In this document: in pieces, positions 62,196 to 64,000 of the stretch
Position numbering within the stretch: the first letter of the stretch is position 1
Layout: every line of letters begins with the position of its first letter
Origin: an uncultured Clostridia bacterium
GTDB taxonomy: Bacteria; Bacillota; Clostridia; Oscillospirales; Butyricicoccaceae
Reading direction: 5' to 3'
DNA length: 64,000 nt
NCBI GenBank assembly: GCA_944375715.1
Contig: CALWAP010000001.1
Span: forward strand, 124,001-188,000
Position numbers and translations under genes: made by a program
Notes under the pieces: generated by a model
The model's input: the letters and a program-made list of their open reading frames with translations, nothing else
Told to the model about the DNA's origin: nothing
Databases searched by the model: none

Positions 62196-64000
62196 ATGAA
62201 AAAGGCAGATAACAATGGTATTCTTTTTCTTTTCAAGGGATGCACAAAGGGCCTTAAAAGGTACTTTCTATTAGCTGCGCTGTGCTCTTTCGGCAGCATT
62301 CTTTTCAATTTCCTCTCCCCGCAGATAATAAGGATAACAGTCGATTCGGTTTTGGGCGACAAAGAATTCGCATTTCGCGCTGCCGAATATGCTGTCAATC
62401 TTCTGGGAGGCAGAAATGCTCTGCGTTCAAATCTCTATCTGTGTGCGGTGGCCGTTTTCGCCTGTGCGCTGGCCGAGGGTCTTTTCACCCTCGTGTCTCG
62501 CCTTTCTCTTTCTCACTGCACCGAAAGCTGCCTTAAACGCCTGCGCGACAGGATCTTCGGGCATATCCAAAGGCTGCCCTTCAGCTGGCACACCTTCAAC
62601 AGCACGGGCGACACGATACAGCGCTGCACGGCTGATATGGACGTTATACGCAACTTTATTGCAAACCAGCTTTTGGAGGTCATACGAATAACAATACTGA
62701 TCGCCACCGCACTTTTTCTGATGGCAGGGATGAACCTGCCTCTTACGCTCTGTGCTGCCCTTTTCATCCCGATCGTTGCCGGGTATTCCGGTATCTTTTT
62801 CGCCCAGATATCCAAGAGATTCCGCATAGCCGACGAGTCTGAAGGCGAGCTTATGTCCTTTGTCCAGGAAAACCTGACGGGTGTCAGGGTAGTGCGTGCC
62901 TTTGGCCGTGAAAGATTTGAACTTGATCGCTTCGACGAGAAAAATAACAAGCTTTACCATAAATGGGTAGACCTGGGTTACCTTCTGGGGGCCTATTGGG
63001 GAATTGGCGACATGGTGACCGGCTTTCAGGTGCTGACCATAATCTGCGTCGGCTGCTACTATGCCTGCTCGGGCGGCATAACATTGGGCGAGTTTCTGGT
63101 TTTCGTATCCTATAACCGTACGCTGGCTTATCCTTTAAGAAGGCTGGGGCGCATACTGTCCGATATGAGCAAAATGAAGGTATCCTGCTCGAGGCTGTGC
63201 GAGATCCTTAGTGCCGAGGAGGAGGGCGACGGCGAAAATGTTCTTTCGGCCGACGGCATTAAGGGTGACATTGAATTTAAACATGTCACCTTTTCCTACC
63301 GCAGTGTTCCCGTTTTAAAGGATGTTTCATTCCATGTCCCCCGCGGCACCACCCTGGGGGTTTTGGGCGCCACCGGTTCCGGCAAAAGTACCCTTTGCAG
63401 CCTTATCGACAGGCTGTACGACGCCGATGAGGGGCTCATCATGATAGACGGCCATGATATCAGGGAATACGACCGCCGCAGCCTGCGCTCGAAAATAGGG
63501 CTGGTTTTGCAGGAGCCGTTTCTCTTCTCCAAAACAATAGCCGAAAATATCGCCATAGCAAAGCCGGATTCATCCATGGAGGATATTCGCGCCGCTGCCA
63601 GAATATCCGACATAGACGAAAGCATCACGGGCTTCGCCAACGGCTATGAAACAGCTGTTGGCGAAAGGGGCGTTACCCTTTCGGGAGGCCAGAAACAGCG
63701 TATTGCCATTGCCCGCACGCTTATATGCTCGTGCCCCGTGCTCATCTTTGACGATTCCCTTTCGGCCGTCGATTTAGGTACCGACGCCAGGATAAGGGCG
63801 TCGCTCAAAAAAAGCGCCAAAGGTTCCACTGTTATTCTGATTTCCCACAGGATAAACACGCTGATGGATTCCGACAATATAATAGTTCTGGAAAACGGGC
63901 GCATAGCGGAAATGGGCACCCATGAAAGCCTTATAGCCCAAAACGGCATATACCGCCGCACCTACGACCTGCAAAGGGCGGCGGCCGACACACAGGAGGA
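62196..64000 (+). CDS. ABC exporter half-transporter, degenerate-site (BmrC/YheI-like), 3' end beyond window
   Basis: At least 601 residues: a six-helix membrane domain (about 20-320) followed by an ATPase domain. Walker A is GATGSGKST (about 390), the signature LSGGQKQR is intact, the H-loop is ISHR, but Walker B reads VLIFDDSLS: the catalytic glutamate is Asp. This replacement is typical of the non-hydrolysing half of heterodimeric multidrug exporters such as BmrC/YheI and TM287. A partner half-transporter gene is therefore expected just downstream, outside the window. AAGGAGG precedes the ATG at 62196. No stop is reached. Confidence 0.9.
   Translation, partial: MKKADNNGILFLFKGCTKGLKRYFLLAALCSFGSILFNFLSPQIIRITVDSVLGDKEFAFRAAEYAVNLLGGRNALRSNLYLCAVAVFACALAEGLFTLVSRLSLSHCTESCLKRLRDRIFGHIQRLPFSWHTFNSTGDTIQRCTADMDVIRNFIANQLLEVIRITILIATALFLMAGMNLPLTLCAALFIPIVAGYSGIFFAQISKRFRIADESEGELMSFVQENLTGVRVVRAFGRERFELDRFDEKNNKLYHKWVDLGYLLGAYWGIGDMVTGFQVLTIICVGCYYACSGGITLGEFLVFVSYNRTLAYPLRRLGRILSDMSKMKVSCSRLCEILSAEEEGDGENVLSADGIKGDIEFKHVTFSYRSVPVLKDVSFHVPRGTTLGVLGATGSGKSTLCSLIDRLYDADEGLIMIDGHDIREYDRRSLRSKIGLVLQEPFLFSKTIAENIAIAKPDSSMEDIRAAARISDIDESITGFANGYETAVGERGVTLSGGQKQRIAIARTLICSCPVLIFDDSLSAVDLGTDARIRASLKKSAKGSTVILISHRINTLMDSDNIIVLENGRIAEMGTHESLIAQNGIYRRTYDLQRAAADTQE

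Overview
The window looks like the chromosome of an anaerobic, endospore-forming Clostridia-type Firmicute of medium G+C content. The signs are a SpoVT regulator, a SleB-type spore cortex hydrolase, a flavo-diiron protein with rubredoxin, a rubrerythrin under an Rrf2 regulator, a type-3 prolyl-tRNA synthetase, and a str operon in Firmicute order. Genus cannot be read from the sequence. I see no insertion sequence, prophage, CRISPR array, rRNA or replication origin. Almost all genes have a clear Shine-Dalgarno sequence, and many have good sigma-A promoters with 17-bp spacers.

Layout. 1-1640: start of a copper P-type ATPase behind a CsoR-like operator, a small unknown gene, and an ECF transporter S component. 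1911-4463 (minus): kptA, spoVT and an M24 peptidase. 4518-7582 (plus): polyphosphate operon ppx-ppk1. 7595-9899 (minus): an acetyltransferase, proS and secG. 10001-16028 (minus): three tandem S9 peptidases, then a LysR gene (16086-16964) divergent from a TauE-family permease (17208-17930). 17980-20639 (minus): a cysteine-poor thioredoxin-like protein, a DivIVA-like coiled coil, a flavo-diiron protein and a rubredoxin. 20730: tRNA-Arg, followed by an unknown gene with an excisionase-like N-terminus. 21476-25637 (minus): oppBCDF with a long structured leader and no binding-protein gene. 25855-31556: SleB-like hydrolase, YerC, endonuclease IV, tRNA-Pro, an M15 peptidase, a flavoprotein and an Fe-S aldo/keto reductase. 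31614-36824: a DUF6512-like membrane protein, an acetyltransferase, two tandem amidohydrolases and a large lipoprotein. 37208-49579 (minus): rpoB-rpoC-L7Ae-rpsL-rpsG-fusA-tuf. 49651-53288 (minus): M20 amidohydrolase, HAD phosphatase and hisS. 53375-57973: a GntR regulator, an SPFH protein coupled to a ribbon-helix-helix protein, and a 756-residue coiled-coil membrane protein. 58008-64000: a gene remnant, rubrerythrin with Rrf2, an M14-family peptidase, and the first part of an ABC exporter.

How the genes fit together. Peptide and amino-acid use is the main theme: an oligopeptide importer and M24, S9 (three), M20, M14 and M15 hydrolases, plus two amidohydrolases. Oxygen defence is the second: flavo-diiron protein with rubredoxin, and rubrerythrin under Rrf2 control. 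The rest is core transcription, translation and phosphate-storage machinery.

The observations most worth following are: the thioredoxin-fold protein without an active-site CXXC at the head of the oxygen-detoxification operon; the SPFH and ribbon-helix-helix pair next to a large unknown membrane protein; the structured opp leader; a terminator hairpin between the tauE promoter and its start codon; and AT-rich palindromes in both intergenic regions beside the LysR gene.
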